Notes: generated from the letters alone by a model not told the origin. 44,944 nt of DNA from Endozoicomonas acroporae (GCF_002864045.1 NZ_PJPV01000088.1:1-44944); one strand, 5' to 3'. Shown: positions 25,651 to 35,058, numbered from the stretch's first letter. Made by a program: numbers and translations.

Positions 25651-27816
25651 ATGGAACCTCCCATTACCGTTAACACCAGCGGCAATTATGGCGATAACCC
25701 GGACTGCGCCGGAGTAACACCTGAGATATCCCGTTATGTGTGGAACAGCAACGGTATGTCGGTTGTACCCTGCCAGGACCAATGTTCATTACTGCATTTG
25801 CCTGAGCCTCCCTTGCTCAGGTTGTTGGGCTATTTATCTTTCCGGGAGATACTCGCCACCGCAAAAACGTGTACGTATTTAAACCAGGTAATCACCGATG
25901 AACATCTGCTGGCCAGATCGTGGTTTGCAAAATTGGCAACACACCAGCAGAACCAGTTCAAGGAGATTGCCCGTGACATCAGTGATCGTGACCTGCAGCA
26001 CTGGCTGAGGCAATTTACCCCGGATACAACGCTAGCCGGTAAGCTTTGCAGCCAATACCTTGCAGAGCAAACAACAGACGACGGTCGTAAAACCGGTGAA
26101 ACACAAAAAAAGAAATACTTCCCCCAGGTCCTGTTTTACACGGTGAGTAAACTGATGGCTGACTGTCGACAATTTAAACCGGTTCTGGCAAAGGAAATTC
26201 TTGATACTCCTGGTTATGCCATCAGCTTGAGCACCCATGGCGACCATTTAGTGATCTTGAGCAACCATCATACCGGGACAATCTTTGGCTGCACAGCAAA
26301 CAGCCCATGGCATAAACAAGCCAGTTTTAGCTTCGATTACTGGCTCACCGCAGATCTTCCTATCTCCAACTTTGAGACCCACGGCCGTCATGTGTTGGCC
26401 TGTGATAAACATACCGCAACAATCTTGGCATATAACGCAGATAACAGCTGCACGGAGCAACTCACCATTTTCCATGAAGGCAGGATCAGCTCAGCTGATT
26501 TAAGTTGTGATGGTCATCAGGCAGTCATTACCTGTGATGATGGCAGCGCCAGAATCCACAGCTGGAACGACGCTGGTCACTGGACGCTGGCAGCGGATAT
26601 TACTGATGTCAGGCGGCGCTTGAAGGCTCGCTTCAGCCCGGATGGCAGCCGGGTATTGACCCACTCAAACTCGTGCACAAAAATCCACAGACGGAACGAG
26701 GAGGGTGGCTGGACATTAGAGGCCACCAGTGACTTCTATGCCGAATCAGTCACCTTCAGTCCCGATGGCAGCCATGTGCTGATGTACAGTTGCTATCGGG
26801 GGATCATCGCAAAGATCGCAAAAATCCTCAGCCTGAACAAAGATGGCGGCTGGCTGGAGAGTGCACCCCTCACTCACAACGAAGGCTCGGTCATACGGGT
26901 TATAGCCAGCCCCGATGGTCGCCATGTCATTACCTTCAACCGGAAAGACGGTGAAACTGACAGCATAACCATGAAAATCCTCAGTCGTGACAGCAACAGC
27001 GACTGGACAGAGACAACTGACAATATCCCAATTATTCTCCCCAATGATACCCGACTATGGCCCAAATTCAGCCCCGATGGCTGTCATGTGATGATTAGCA
27101 AGAGTGATTCTAACCTTGAAATCCTCAGCTGTGACAAACGCGGCAACTGGATGCCGACCTCTATTCCCTGTCTGGAAGAGAGTAAAAGAGCCTTCTTCAG
27201 TCCCGATAGCAGACATGCGGCGATCATTGGCGCTGGTTATCGCACTACCATAATATACAGTTATGATGAAGCCAGAGTCTGGACAGAAAGCGGCATCATT
27301 CCCCATGACCTTGACGGGCCATACACTGACGCCAGCTTCAGTTCTGATAGCAGCCATATTGTGACTTTCTGTTGGTACCCAGTTACCCTTTGGAACGACA
27401 ACATTCGTAGCAAATTCAAGGTAAAAATCTACGGTTACAATGGGTACGGCAAGTGGCTGCCAAAAGCCTTTATTCGCCATGCCGGCCCGATCTATTCCGC
27501 ACGTTTCAACGCCGATAGCACCCATCTGGTAACCGCAAGCCAGGATGGTACTGCAGTAGTCTCTGGCCGCTGTGCCAACGGCAGCTGGGTGAATAAGGTC
27601 ATTCTGAGACATACCCGCCGGGTCAAATTTGCCTTCTTCAGTGTCGATAGCAGACAGGTGGTGACCGTAAGTGGCTCGCACAATGTGAAAATCTGGCGCC
27701 TTGTCGCTGCTGGCATGGTTCTGGACAATCCGCCCGGAACCCCACAGGCTGCGACTGGCCAGGGTGTTGTTCTGCATGCTGGCAACCAAAAGCCGGAAGC
27801 AAACAGACAGAATTGA
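25651..27816 (+). CDS. F-box/WD40-like repeat protein 1 (eukaryote-like)
   Basis: A 721-residue protein. Residues about 48-92 (LPEPPLLRLLGYLSFREILA to HLLARSWF) match the F-box pattern LPxExLxxILxYLxxxDLxxxxxVCxxW, the Skp1-binding motif of eukaryotic SCF ubiquitin ligases. From about residue 180 to the end run ten or more WD40-like strands with a repeated core such as RFSPDGSRVLTHS, TFSPDGSHVLMYS and RFNADSTHLVTASQDGTAVV, which should form one or two beta-propellers. This is the layout of FBXW receptors, which bind Skp1 through the F-box and a substrate through the propeller. In a bacterium it suggests a translocated effector that redirects host ubiquitination; delivery is not shown, and there is no classical signal peptide. 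The ATG is fixed by a TGA 5 codons upstream. It is closest to gene 3 at 30440. Confidence 0.8.
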   Translation: MEPPITVNTSGNYGDNPDCAGVTPEISRYVWNSNGMSVVPCQDQCSLLHLPEPPLLRLLGYLSFREILATAKTCTYLNQVITDEHLLARSWFAKLATHQQNQFKEIARDISDRDLQHWLRQFTPDTTLAGKLCSQYLAEQTTDDGRKTGETQKKKYFPQVLFYTVSKLMADCRQFKPVLAKEILDTPGYAISLSTHGDHLVILSNHHTGTIFGCTANSPWHKQASFSFDYWLTADLPISNFETHGRHVLACDKHTATILAYNADNSCTEQLTIFHEGRISSADLSCDGHQAVITCDDGSARIHSWNDAGHWTLAADITDVRRRLKARFSPDGSRVLTHSNSCTKIHRRNEEGGWTLEATSDFYAESVTFSPDGSHVLMYSCYRGIIAKIAKILSLNKDGGWLESAPLTHNEGSVIRVIASPDGRHVITFNRKDGETDSITMKILSRDSNSDWTETTDNIPIILPNDTRLWPKFSPDGCHVMISKSDSNLEILSCDKRGNWMPTSIPCLEESKRAFFSPDSRHAAIIGAGYRTTIIYSYDEARVWTESGIIPHDLDGPYTDASFSSDSSHIVTFCWYPVTLWNDNIRSKFKVKIYGYNGYGKWLPKAFIRHAGPIYSARFNADSTHLVTASQDGTAVVSGRCANGSWVNKVILRHTRRVKFAFFSVDSRQVVTVSGSHNVKIWRLVAAGMVLDNPPGTPQAATGQGVVLHAGNQKPEANRQN

Positions 27817-27836
27817 GAAACATGTCGGGTCGGTCT

Positions 27837-27874
27837 ATCGACCCATTCACAGAACGCACGGGAAGATTAATCAG
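27837..27874 (+). pseudogene. Fragment of dctQ between F-box genes 1 and 2
   Basis: These 38 bases match 35101-35138 inside dctQ at 34 of 38 positions and would encode IDPFTERTGRLIR-like residues, as in IDQFTEHTGRLIS of DctQ. The rest of dctQ is absent. It is a fossil showing that DNA flanking the array was carried along during duplication. Confidence 0.65.
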
Positions 27875-27957
27875 GTTTATTCGAATGCCTTGAACTTTTA
27901 CCCGGCAACCCCATCCAAGACATCTGATTGGCAGTCACCTGACGATGACAATTAACA

Positions 27958-30060
27958 ATGAAACCTCCCGTTACCGTGAACACCAGCGGCAGTTATGTCA
28001 GCAGCCAGGACTGCGCGGGAGTTACGCCTGAGGCCCCCCATTGTGTGGGGAGTGCAGGGAGCAGTAACGGTATATCGGTTGTGCCCAAAGACCAATGTTC
28101 ATTACTGAACTTGCCACAGCTTCCCATACTCAAGCTGCTGGGCTACTTATCTTTCCGGGAGATACTCGCCACCGCAAAAACGTGTACGTATTTAAACCAG
28201 GTAATCACCAATGCAAATCTGCTGGCCAGAAGGTGGTTTGCAACATTGGCAGCACACCAGCAAAACCAGTTCAAAGAGATTGCCCGGGACATCAGTGATC
28301 CTGACCTGCAGTACTGGCTGGGACAATTTACCATGGATACAACGGTAGCCGATAAGCTTTATAGCCAATGCCCTGGAAAGCAAACAACAGACGACGATCT
28401 TAAAACCTGTGAAGCACAAAAAAGGAAATACTTCCCCCAGGTCCTGTTTTACACGGTGGGTCAACTGATGGCTAACTGTCGACAATTCAAACCGGTTCTG
28501 ACAAAGAGCATTCTTAATAACCCTGATGTAAATACCGTCAGCTTTAGCACCCATGGCGACCATTTAGTGATCTTCAGAAACAATCATACCTGGACAATAT
28601 TTGGCTTCACAGCGTACTGCCAATGGAATGAACAAGCGGGTTTCAGCTATCATTCCTGGGTCAACCCTCCTTCCCCCACCGTCGAGACCAGCTTCATGAC
28701 CAGCGGCCATCATGTCTTGGCCTGGGATGGATACCATGTCGCAAAAATCTTCGGCTATAACGCCGATAACAGCTGCACAGAACAACTCTCCATTGTCCAT
28801 AAAGACAGGATCATATCAGCTGACTTAAGTGACGATGGTCATCAGGTAGTTATTACCTGTAATGATGGCAGTGCCAAAATCCACAGCTGGAACGTCGCTG
28901 GTCACTGGACGTTAGCTGCGGACATTGCCGATGGCGGGCGGGGCTTGAGGGCTTGCTTCAGTCCCGATGGCAGTCGGGTACTGACCCACTCAGACTCATG
29001 CACAAAAATCCACAGGCGGAACGGGGAAGGTGGCTGGACATTGGAGGCCACTAGTAACTTCGATGCCAAATCTGTCACCTTCAGCCCAGATGGTAACCAG
29101 GTTCTGATGTTCGGTGTCAGGGGGATGGCAAAAATCCTCAGCCTGAACAAAGATGGCGGCAGGCTCGATAGCTCTATACTCGGTAACAACAAAAACTGGA
29201 TCATACGGGCTACAATCAGCCCCGATGGTTGCCATGTCATTACCGTCAACCACCAAAACGCTAAAACTGACAGCATAACCCTAAAAATCTTCAGTCGTGA
29301 CAGCAACGGCAACTGGACAGAGAAAACCGGCAATATCCCCATTATTAACCCCCTTGACCCTGACCTGCCCCCCAAGTTCAGCCCCGATGGCTGCCATGTG
29401 ATGGCTGCCAAAGATCTTTCTAACCTTGAAATCCTCAGCTGTGACAAACACGGCAACTGGATGCAGAACTCTATTCCCTTGAGGGGAAAAATTAAAAGAG
29501 CCTTCTTCAGTCCCGACAGCAGCCATGCGGTAGTAATCGTCCCAGGTCATGGCTCCGCCAGCATATACGGCTTTAACGCAGCCAGAGGCTGGATTGAAAA
29601 AAACATCATTCGCCATGACCACAACAGGCCACAAATTGACGCCAGCTTCAGTACTGATGGGCGTCATATTGTCACTTTCTGTTGTGGCTGTTGTTGCCGA
29701 GCCCATGGCAGTGCCAAATATTACGCAAAAATCTATGGTCGTACTGGGAACGGTAATTGGCGAGAAAGAGCCATTATCACCCATACTGGCCCGATCCGTT
29801 CAGCACGCTTCAACGCCGATGGCAGCCATATAGTAACCGCAAGCGCGGATGGTACTGCAGTAATCCTGGGCCGGTATGCCGACGGCAGCTGGGTATATAA
29901 GGCCATTCTGAAGCATAGCTTTGCGGTCCGATCTGCCATCTTCAGTGTTGATAGCAGGCAGGTGGTCACCGTAAGTGGCAAACACATTGTGAATATCTGG
30001 CGTCTTGTCAATGCGGGCAGGTCTTTGAACGAAACTATGCAAGCCGAATTCAGTCCATAG
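27958..30060 (+). CDS. F-box/WD40-like repeat protein 2 (eukaryote-like)
   Basis: A 700-residue paralogue with the F-box at about residues 50-94 (LPQLPILKLLGYLSFREILA) and WD40-like strands over residues about 185-690, for example ACFSPDGSRVLTHSD, TFSPDGNQVLMFG and ARFNADGSHIVTASADGTAVI. Insertions and sequence details (FSYHSW, the Cys-rich FCCGCCCRAHGS loop near 577-588) and the C-terminus MQAEFSP make it closer to gene 4 than to its neighbour gene 1. The 78 bases spanning its 3' end (30034-30111) match those after gene 4 at about 72 of 78 positions. A TGA lies in frame just upstream of the ATG. Same inferred role as gene 1, probably with a different target, since the blades differ more than the F-box. 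Confidence 0.8.
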   Translation: MKPPVTVNTSGSYVSSQDCAGVTPEAPHCVGSAGSSNGISVVPKDQCSLLNLPQLPILKLLGYLSFREILATAKTCTYLNQVITNANLLARRWFATLAAHQQNQFKEIARDISDPDLQYWLGQFTMDTTVADKLYSQCPGKQTTDDDLKTCEAQKRKYFPQVLFYTVGQLMANCRQFKPVLTKSILNNPDVNTVSFSTHGDHLVIFRNNHTWTIFGFTAYCQWNEQAGFSYHSWVNPPSPTVETSFMTSGHHVLAWDGYHVAKIFGYNADNSCTEQLSIVHKDRIISADLSDDGHQVVITCNDGSAKIHSWNVAGHWTLAADIADGGRGLRACFSPDGSRVLTHSDSCTKIHRRNGEGGWTLEATSNFDAKSVTFSPDGNQVLMFGVRGMAKILSLNKDGGRLDSSILGNNKNWIIRATISPDGCHVITVNHQNAKTDSITLKIFSRDSNGNWTEKTGNIPIINPLDPDLPPKFSPDGCHVMAAKDLSNLEILSCDKHGNWMQNSIPLRGKIKRAFFSPDSSHAVVIVPGHGSASIYGFNAARGWIEKNIIRHDHNRPQIDASFSTDGRHIVTFCCGCCCRAHGSAKYYAKIYGRTGNGNWRERAIITHTGPIRSARFNADGSHIVTASADGTAVILGRYADGSWVYKAILKHSFAVRSAIFSVDSRQVVTVSGKHIVNIWRLVNAGRSLNETMQAEFSP

Positions 30061-30439
30061 CGATATTTCGGGCCGGAATCTGCGCCCTGTTCCATCAAGA
30101 AAGATCATGAGGGACCGTTGGCGCGTGAAAATATTTTTCACGGCAAAGTGGCAAAGTATTGAGAGAACAAACCTGACACTCCGTACCCGCCTCAAACGAT
30201 TAACCCGCAGAACGATATGTTTTTCTCGTTCCGAGGAGTTGCATGACAAGGCGATTGGGGAGTTCATTTCAGCGTGAGCCTCCTTGCTTGACTTCCAGGA
30301 ATCAAATATAGAGCTCAAATATGACAATTCTATGAAGGCGGAATTGGTGCTATACGATCATTCCGTTTGCTGTGAACTTTTGCCCGGCAACCCCATCCAA
30401 GATATCTGAATGGCAACCACCTGAAGATCACAATTCACA
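30061..30439. other. Spacer between F-box genes 2 and 3 (composite of duplicated flanks)
   Basis: The 379 bases hold no gene. From left to right: the segment shared with the region after gene 4 (to 30111); about 160 bases without recognisable content; a copy of the pstS promoter region (30272-30336); and the gene 3 leader (30359-30439). It reads as a junction between two duplication units. Confidence 0.65.
30272..30336 (-). repeat. Duplicate of the pstS promoter region
   Basis: 62 of 65 bases are identical to 24581-24645. The TGTCA core of the Pho box is kept (30322-30326 complement); the second core reads CTTCA (30333-30337 complement) and is weaker than the original. On the minus strand it points into the 3' end of F-box gene 2, so if active it would give antisense RNA. 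More likely it is a passenger of the duplication. Confidence 0.75.
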
Positions 30440-32557
30440 ATGGAACCTCCCATTACCGTTAACACCAGCGGCAATTATGGCGATAACCCGGACTGCGCCG
30501 GAGTAACACCTGAGATATCCCGTTATGTGTGGAACAGCAACGGTATGTCGGTTGTGCCCTGCCAGGACCAGTTTTCGTTACTGTATTTGCCTGAGCCTCC
30601 CATGCTCAGGCTGTTGGGTTATTTATCTTTCCGGGAGATACTCGCCACCGCAAAAACGTGTACGTATTTAAACCAGGTAATCACCGATGAACATCTGCTG
30701 GCCAGATCGTGGTTTGCAAAATTGGCAACACACCAGCAGAACCAGTTTAAAGAGATTGCCCGTGACATCAGTGATCGTGACCTGCAGCACTGGCTGAGGC
30801 AATTTACCACCGATACAGCGGTAGTCGGTAAACTTTACAGGCAATACCCTGAAGAGCAGACAACAAACGATGGTCTTAAAACATGTAAAGCACAAAGAAG
30901 GAAATACTTCCCCCAGGTCCTGTTTTACACGGTGAGCAAACTGATGGCTGACTGTCGACAATTCGAACCGGTTCTGGCAACGAAAATTCTTGGTGCTTAT
31001 GGTAATACCCTCAGCTTGAACACCCATGGCGACCAGTTAGTGATCTTGAAAAACTATCGTACCGGGCTAATTTTTGGCTACACAGCGAACAGCTCATGGC
31101 ATAAACAAGCCAGATTTAACTTTGATTACGAGAGCAACACAAGTCGTCCTCTCTACAACTTTGAGAGCAACAGCCGTCATGTGCTGGCCTGTAGAAAACA
31201 TACCGCAAAAATCTTCGCATATAACGCCGACAAGCGCTGTACTGAGCAACTCGACATTTGTCATGGAGGCAGGATCCGCTCAGCTGATTTAAGTTACGAT
31301 GGTCATCATGCCGTCATTATCTGTGATGATGGCAGCGCCAGAATTCACAGCTGGAACGACACTGGTCACTGGACGCTGGCAGCGGATATTACCGATTTCA
31401 GGCGGCCCTTGAAGGCTCGCTTCAGCCCGGATGGCAGCCGGGTACTGACCCACTCAAACTCGTGCACAAAAATCCACAGACGGAACGAGGAGGGTGGCTG
31501 GACATTAGAGGCCACCAGTGACTTCTCTGCCGAATCAGTCACCTTCAGTCCCGATGGCAGCCATGTGCTGATGTACAGTGATTATGAGGGGATCAACGCA
31601 CAGATCGCAAAAATCCTCAGCCTGAACAAAGATGGCGGCTGGCTGGAGAGTGCCCCCCTCACTGACAACGGAGGCTCGGTCATACGGGTTATCGCCAGCC
31701 CCGATGGTCGCCATGTCATTACCGTCAACCGGAAAGACGGTGAACCTGACAGCATTACCATGAAAATCCTCAGTCATGACAGCAACAGCGACTGGACAGA
31801 GAAAACCGGCAATATTCCGATTATTATCCACAATGATGCCCGGTATTGGCCCAAATTCAGCCCCGATAGCCGTCATGTGATGGTTAGCAGAAATACATCA
31901 AACCTTGAAATCCTCAGTTGTGACCAACGCGGCAACTGGATACCGACCTCTATTCCCTGTCTGGAAAAGAGAAAAAGAGCCTTCTTCAGTCCCGATAGCA
32001 GACATGCTGCGATCATTAGCACTGATTATCTCTCTACCAGAATATACAGTTATGATGAAGCCAGAGGCTGGACAGAAAGCGGCACCATTCCCCATGAATT
32101 TCAAGGGCCAGACAATAACGCCAGCTTCAGCCCTGATAGCAGACATATTGCCACTTTCTGTTGGCATCCGGTTAGCCTTTGGAACGACAACATTCCTGGC
32201 AAATTCAAGGTAAAAATCTACAGTTACGATGGGCACGGCAAGTGGCTGCCAAAAGCTCTTATCAGACATGCCGGTCCGATCTATTCCGCACGTTTCAACG
32301 CCGATAGCACCCATCTGGTAACCGCAAGCCAGGATGGTACTGCAGTAGTCTCTGGCCGTTGTGCCAACGGCAGCTGGGTGAATAAGGTCATTCTGAGACA
32401 TGACTACCCGATCAATTCTGCCTTCTTCAGTGTCGATAGCAGACAGGTGGTGACCATAACTGGCTCGAACAATGTGAAAATCTGGTGCCTTTTTGCTGCT
32501 GGCATGGTTCTGGACAATCCGGCCGAAACTCCATCCTGCCTTCTACAGAGTCGATAG
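30440..32557 (+). CDS. F-box/WD40-like repeat protein 3 (eukaryote-like)
   Basis: A 705-residue paralogue whose first 115 residues are almost identical to gene 1 (F-box about 48-92), followed by WD40-like strands that match gene 1 in long blocks but differ in others, e.g. around residues 180-250. Near-identical tracts alternating with diverged ones suggest recent duplication and/or gene conversion with gene 1. It ends in NPAETPSCLLQSR, unlike the gene 1 tail, so the 3' ends have recombined or drifted. Strand cores such as RFSPDGSRVLTHSN and SFSPDSRHIATFC are clear. Role as inferred for gene 1. Confidence 0.8.
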   Translation: MEPPITVNTSGNYGDNPDCAGVTPEISRYVWNSNGMSVVPCQDQFSLLYLPEPPMLRLLGYLSFREILATAKTCTYLNQVITDEHLLARSWFAKLATHQQNQFKEIARDISDRDLQHWLRQFTTDTAVVGKLYRQYPEEQTTNDGLKTCKAQRRKYFPQVLFYTVSKLMADCRQFEPVLATKILGAYGNTLSLNTHGDQLVILKNYRTGLIFGYTANSSWHKQARFNFDYESNTSRPLYNFESNSRHVLACRKHTAKIFAYNADKRCTEQLDICHGGRIRSADLSYDGHHAVIICDDGSARIHSWNDTGHWTLAADITDFRRPLKARFSPDGSRVLTHSNSCTKIHRRNEEGGWTLEATSDFSAESVTFSPDGSHVLMYSDYEGINAQIAKILSLNKDGGWLESAPLTDNGGSVIRVIASPDGRHVITVNRKDGEPDSITMKILSHDSNSDWTEKTGNIPIIIHNDARYWPKFSPDSRHVMVSRNTSNLEILSCDQRGNWIPTSIPCLEKRKRAFFSPDSRHAAIISTDYLSTRIYSYDEARGWTESGTIPHEFQGPDNNASFSPDSRHIATFCWHPVSLWNDNIPGKFKVKIYSYDGHGKWLPKALIRHAGPIYSARFNADSTHLVTASQDGTAVVSGRCANGSWVNKVILRHDYPINSAFFSVDSRQVVTITGSNNVKIWCLFAAGMVLDNPAETPSCLLQSR

Positions 32558-32671
32558 CAGACAGATCTTGTCTAAACGATCATTCCAAACACCTTGAGCT
32601 TTTGAACTTTTGACCAACTTTCCCATCCAAGGTAACTGACCGGCAATCACACCAGACGAGGGCAATTAACC

Positions 32672-34795
32672 ATGGCACTTCCCATTACCGAGAACAACAA
32701 CGGCAGTTATGGTAGCAGTCCGGAATGTGCCGGAGTAACACCTGAGGCGTCCCGCTGTATGTGGCGCAGCAGCGGTATCTCGATTGTTCCCGACGAAGAC
32801 CAGAGTGCATTGCTGACATTGCCACGAATTCCCATGTGCACGCTGCTGGGCTGCTTACCTTCCCGGGATATACTCGTCATCGCAAAAACGTGTAAGTTTT
32901 TTCATCAGGTAATCACCACGGAACATCTGCTAGCCAGAAGGTGGTTTGCAACATTGGCAGAACACCAGCAAAACCAGTTCAAAGAGATTGCCCAGGGCAT
33001 CAGTGATCATGACCTGCTGAACTGGCTGGAACAATTTACCACGAATGCAACAGCAGCCGATGAACTCCTCAGCCAATTCCTTCCAGAGCAAACAACAGAC
33101 CATGGTCTTAAAACCGGTGAATCACAAAAAAAGAAATACTTCCCCCATGCCCTGTTTTACAAGTTGGGTCAACTCATGGCTGGCTGTCAACAATTCGAAC
33201 CGGTTCTGGAAAAGCGCATTGTTGAAAAGCTGGAAGTCAATGACGTCAGCTTTAGCACCCATGGCAACCATTTAGTGATCTTCAGAAGCAGCAATACCGC
33301 AACAATCCTTGGCTGCACAGGTAACGGCCAATGGCATGAACAAGCTGGTTTCAGCTATCACTCCTGGCGCAACCCCGAAGAACCGGCTTCAACCACTCGC
33401 ATGACCAGCTTCATTGCCCGTGGCCGTCATGTATTGACCTGGGATGCAGGCCATACTGCAAAAATCTTTGCATACAACCCCGATCACAGCTGCACAGAGC
33501 AACTCACTACAGTCCATGAAGACAGGATCATATCAGCTGACCTGAGTTACGATGGTCATCAGGCAGTCATTACCTGTGATGATGGCAGTATCAAAATCCA
33601 CAGCTGGAACGACACTGCTCACTGGACGTTAACAGCGGACATGGCCGATGACATGTGCTGGAAGGCCTGCTTCAACTCCGATGGCAGCCAGGTACTGGCC
33701 CGTCCATTATCCCCCTGGGCCCCCGGCCCGTGCGCAAAAATCCTCAGTCGGAATGAGGAGGGTGGCTGGACATCAGAAACCATTGGCGACCCCAGTGCCA
33801 AATGCGTCAGGTTTAACCCCAATGGCAACCCGTTACTGATGTTCGGTTCCAGGGAGATGGCAAAAATCCTTCGCCTGAACAAAAAAGATGGCAACACGAT
33901 GGAAAGCATCAGACTCGATAACAATGACTACAGTATCATGCATGCTACAGCCAGCCCCGATGGTCGCCATGTCTTTACCGTCAACCATAAACCCGGTACC
34001 AGGAGCAAAACCCTAACCATCTTCAGTCATGACGGCATCGACAACTGGACTGGGAAAACTCAACATATTCCCATTTATGAAGACAATCATCCTGACCTAT
34101 CCCCCCAATTCAGCCCCGATAGCTGCCATGTGATGGCTACCGAAGATCTTTTTAGCCTGGACATCCACAGCTATGACGAACACGGCAACTGGATAAATAA
34201 ATCTATTCCCTTGAAGCAAAAAATGAAAAAAGCTTTTTTCAGTCCCGACAGCAGCCATGTGGCAGTCACCATCCCTGATTATGGTGCCTGCTGCTGCATA
34301 TACGGTTATAACAGAGCCACAGGCTGGATAAAAAAAGCCATCATTAGCCCTAAACATGTCCATGGCTCGGAATTGCCAAAAATTGAGGCCAGTTTCAGTG
34401 CTGATAGCCGTCATATTGTCTCTTTCTGTTGCTACGAAAAGAACCTGGATACCGAATATCAGGCAGAAATCTTCGGTCGCGATGAGCATGGCAATTGGCG
34501 ACCAAAAGCCACTATCACCCATAATGGCCCGATCAACTCCGCACGCTTCAACGCCAATGCCAGCCTTTTAGTGACCGCAAGCGCGGATGGCACTGCAATC
34601 ATCCTGGGCCGGAATCCCAAAGGCGACTGGGAGAAGAAGACCGTTCTGCAGCATGCCGACCCGGTTCAGTATGCCGACTTCAGTGTTGATAGCAGGCAGG
34701 TGGTGACCGTAAGTGGCAAGTACACCGTGGAAATCTGGCGTCTTGTCGCTGCTGGCCTGGACGACACTATCTCTGGACGACACTATGCAAGTTGA
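32672..34795 (+). CDS. F-box/WD40-like repeat protein 4, altered C-terminus
   Basis: A 707-residue member, the most diverged of the four, with a weaker F-box at about 48-92 (LPRIPMCTLLGCLPSRDILV). WD40-like strands such as SFSTHGNHLVIFRS and ARFNANASLLVTASADGTAII cover the rest. It is closest to gene 2 in insertions and 3' flank. A 16-bp tandem duplication near the end (CTGGACGACACTAT at 34757-34770 and again at 34773-34786) shifts the frame: without it the protein would end MQVEFSP, like gene 2; with it the end reads DTISGRHYAS. GAGGG lies 11 bases before the ATG, the only one of the four with a fair ribosome site. The 263 bases after it, up to dctQ, hold no other gene. Confidence 0.78.
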   Translation: MALPITENNNGSYGSSPECAGVTPEASRCMWRSSGISIVPDEDQSALLTLPRIPMCTLLGCLPSRDILVIAKTCKFFHQVITTEHLLARRWFATLAEHQQNQFKEIAQGISDHDLLNWLEQFTTNATAADELLSQFLPEQTTDHGLKTGESQKKKYFPHALFYKLGQLMAGCQQFEPVLEKRIVEKLEVNDVSFSTHGNHLVIFRSSNTATILGCTGNGQWHEQAGFSYHSWRNPEEPASTTRMTSFIARGRHVLTWDAGHTAKIFAYNPDHSCTEQLTTVHEDRIISADLSYDGHQAVITCDDGSIKIHSWNDTAHWTLTADMADDMCWKACFNSDGSQVLARPLSPWAPGPCAKILSRNEEGGWTSETIGDPSAKCVRFNPNGNPLLMFGSREMAKILRLNKKDGNTMESIRLDNNDYSIMHATASPDGRHVFTVNHKPGTRSKTLTIFSHDGIDNWTGKTQHIPIYEDNHPDLSPQFSPDSCHVMATEDLFSLDIHSYDEHGNWINKSIPLKQKMKKAFFSPDSSHVAVTIPDYGACCCIYGYNRATGWIKKAIISPKHVHGSELPKIEASFSADSRHIVSFCCYEKNLDTEYQAEIFGRDEHGNWRPKATITHNGPINSARFNANASLLVTASADGTAIILGRNPKGDWEKKTVLQHADPVQYADFSVDSRQVVTVSGKYTVEIWRLVAAGLDDTISGRHYAS

Positions 34796-35058
34796 ATTCA
34801 GCCCATAGCGATATTTCGGGTCGGCATCTGCGCCCGGTTCCATCAAGAAAGATCATGAGCGGCCGTGAGAGATAGTGAAATTGCTCAACCCTCATGGGAA
34901 AGCCTATAATGGCATCGCTTAACGTGTTCTGTTTACTGCACTTTTTTAATCAAGCATCAAAAATGCCCCTTTCAGGGTCTGGTAATGGAACACTGAAAAA
35001 TAATGATAATAACAAGCAGCCAAGCATTGAATGCGTTGGCTGTCGGGGGAAAGACAGT

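Noticed and set aside
27055..27789. Long minus-strand frames (up to about 244 codons) opposite the F-box/WD40 genes
   Set aside because: They recur at the same relative place in each paralogue because the plus-strand repeats force them open; composition is unnatural and there are no starts with ribosome sites.
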